64,000 bases of DNA, from NCBI RefSeq assembly GCF_021228125.1, contig NZ_JAJQQS010000022.1, positions 62,001 through 126,000 on the forward strand. Direction: 5' to 3'. This document shows, in pieces, positions 63,299-64,000 of this stretch (position 1 is the stretch's first letter; the number at the start of each line of letters is the position of its first letter). The translations under genes and the position numbers were made by a program. The notes under the pieces are model-generated. The model ran no database searches. It was given only the letters and a program-made list of their open reading frames with translations, and was not told where the DNA came from. The stretch is from Streptomyces albireticuli. Its GTDB lineage: Bacteria; Actinomycetota; Actinomycetes; Streptomycetales; Streptomycetaceae.

Positions 63299-63418
63299 TC
63301 GATTGAGTAACAGACCTTGATGTGAGGCAAAATCTCCGCCTCAGGTCGGGCACAAGTCCGGCCTCTCACGCGTTACGTGCGCTGGAGACACCGCAGACAC
63401 CCAGAGGGGGAGAGCGAC

Positions 63419-63715
63419 ATGGCAACGGACTACGACACCCCACGCAAGACCGACGATGACGTCAACGAGGACAGCATCGAGGAACTGAAGGCACGGCGGA
63501 ACGACAAGTCGGCGTCGACGGTCGACGTCGACGACTTCGAGGCCGCGGAGGGCCTGGAGCTGCCCGGCGCGGACCTCTCCAACGAGGAGCTGTCCGTCCG
63601 GGTCCTGCCCCGGCAGGCCGACGAGTTCACGTGCATGAGCTGCTTCCTCGTGCACCACCGCAGCCAGCTGGCCCGCGAGAAGAACGGCCAGCCGATCTGC
63701 CGCGACTGCGACTAG
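63419..63715 (+). CDS. DUF4193 domain-containing protein
   Basis: A 98-aa actinobacterial protein. An acidic N-terminal half (DDVNEDSIEELKARRNDKS, DDFEAAEGLELPGADLS) precedes a zinc ribbon with Cys72-Met-Ser-Cys75 and Cys94-Arg-Asp-Cys97. The family is strongly conserved, but its role is not known; binding to RNA polymerase or another acidic/basic partner would fit its form. ATG 63419 has a strong AGGGGGAGAG. Confidence 0.95.
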   Translation: MATDYDTPRKTDDDVNEDSIEELKARRNDKSASTVDVDDFEAAEGLELPGADLSNEELSVRVLPRQADEFTCMSCFLVHHRSQLAREKNGQPICRDCD

Positions 63716-63728
63716 GACCGGGTCTGCC

Positions 63729-64000
63729 ATGGCAGGCTCGACCCCGTTCCGGAAGCGGCGTTCCCGCCGGCCCGAGCTGACCAGCGGGCCGACCGGTGAC
63801 GCCGCGCGGCAGGACGACACTGCCGGGGCCGTGGCCGGCACCGGCGTCGAGCGGGGCCGCACGGCCTCGCTCGCCGCGGCGGTCGGCCACGGCGCCAGAA
63901 TGGGCGGCCGGGGGGCGCGGGCCGGTCTGACCGCCGTCGTCGACCGGATCATCGCGACCGCCCCGCGCATCCCGGTGCGCGACCTCGCGACCCTGCGCGA
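63729..64000 (+). CDS. Hypothetical protein, 3' end outside window
   Basis: An open frame from ATG 63729 runs through the window end (90 codons seen). A basic N-terminus (FRKRRSRRPELTSGPTGD) is followed by VGHGARMGGRGARAGLTAVV and IIATAPRIPVRDLATLR, the start of a hydrophobic domain that may be an EcsC-like family; this is a guess from memory. Third-position GC is typical for a real gene, and it starts 13 nt after the DUF4193 stop. Confidence 0.75.
   Translation, partial: MAGSTPFRKRRSRRPELTSGPTGDAARQDDTAGAVAGTGVERGRTASLAAAVGHGARMGGRGARAGLTAVVDRIIATAPRIPVRDLATLR

Larger units (their letters stand above)
63021..63418. other. Structured leader region of the DUF4193 gene
   Basis: 398 nt without a gene. 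It contains the TGTGA-N4-TCACA palindrome (63098-63111), a nested hairpin (63260-63298), and possible pairings between GTGAGGC near 63320 and GCCTCTCAC near 63360. The ribosome-binding site of the next gene is AGAGGGGGAGAG. Confidence 0.5.

Overview
This 64 kb window is a stretch of high-GC actinobacterial chromosome, almost certainly from Streptomyces or a very close relative. The evidence is third-position GC bias throughout, the long Lys/Ala-rich N-terminus of the principal sigma factor HrdB, SepH, CutRS, DUF4193 and DUF5998 proteins, an actinobacterial iron box, GTG/TTG starts, and a gene order that matches, as I remember it, the region between nrdJ and cutRS in the Streptomyces core chromosome. 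The species cannot be told from this sequence. No tRNA, rRNA, CRISPR array, insertion sequence or prophage was seen. Most genes are conserved housekeeping genes, with a few accessory insertions.

Layout. 0-6 kb: the 3' part of nrdJ (B12-dependent ribonucleotide reductase), a TerD protein, and a divergent pair (NTF2-like protein / TetR regulator plus arylamine N-acetyltransferase) around a double palindrome. 6.1-7.9 kb: a decayed locus holding a frameshifted TetR gene and a truncated, frameshifted ABC-F ATPase, the clearest accessory scar. 8-18.6 kb: histidine phosphatase, ADP-ribosylglycohydrolase, RNase HII, two unknowns, a RecQ-like helicase with a phosphoribosyltransferase-like tail, a DUF4192 protein, a debranching-enzyme-like protein and a Nudix/NrtR-type regulator. 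The recQ/DUF4192 gap carries three DnaA-box-like sequences. 18.9-28.6 kb: a fused ABC transporter, a GntR regulator, hrdB, a secreted trypsin-like protease, a small zinc-ribbon protein and parE.

28.6-34.2 kb: a CitA/CitB-like two-component system divergent from an SsuABC/THI5-like importer (ATPase, permease, lipoprotein). A 16-bp tandem repeat in the shared promoter gap suggests the first controls the second. 34.2-39.3 kb: an iron-box-controlled sucrase/ferredoxin-like protein, a G3E (CobW-like) metal GTPase and parC. 39.5-44.9 kb: an M16 peptidase pair (one active, one lacking the zinc motif), a c-di-AMP riboswitch leading an M23 cell-wall peptidase, a GntR regulator and HPr. 45-52.5 kb: a GNAT/acyl-CoA-ligase-like fusion, DUF5998, a phosphodiesterase-type protein, thymidine kinase, a VOC protein and a rhodanese-type sulfurtransferase. 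52.9-64 kb: sepH, a two-TM protein of unknown role, an aldonolactone-type oxidase with an MFS transporter, ferrochelatase, an inositol-monophosphatase-like enzyme, a 55-aa protein, cutR-cutS, a DUF4193 protein and the start of one more gene.

I see no complete, clearly new system. The items most worth a second look are the DnaA-box cluster, the tandem repeat between the two-component system and the importer, the decayed TetR/ABC-F pair, the iron box abutting a start codon, and several palindromes with no assigned regulator.
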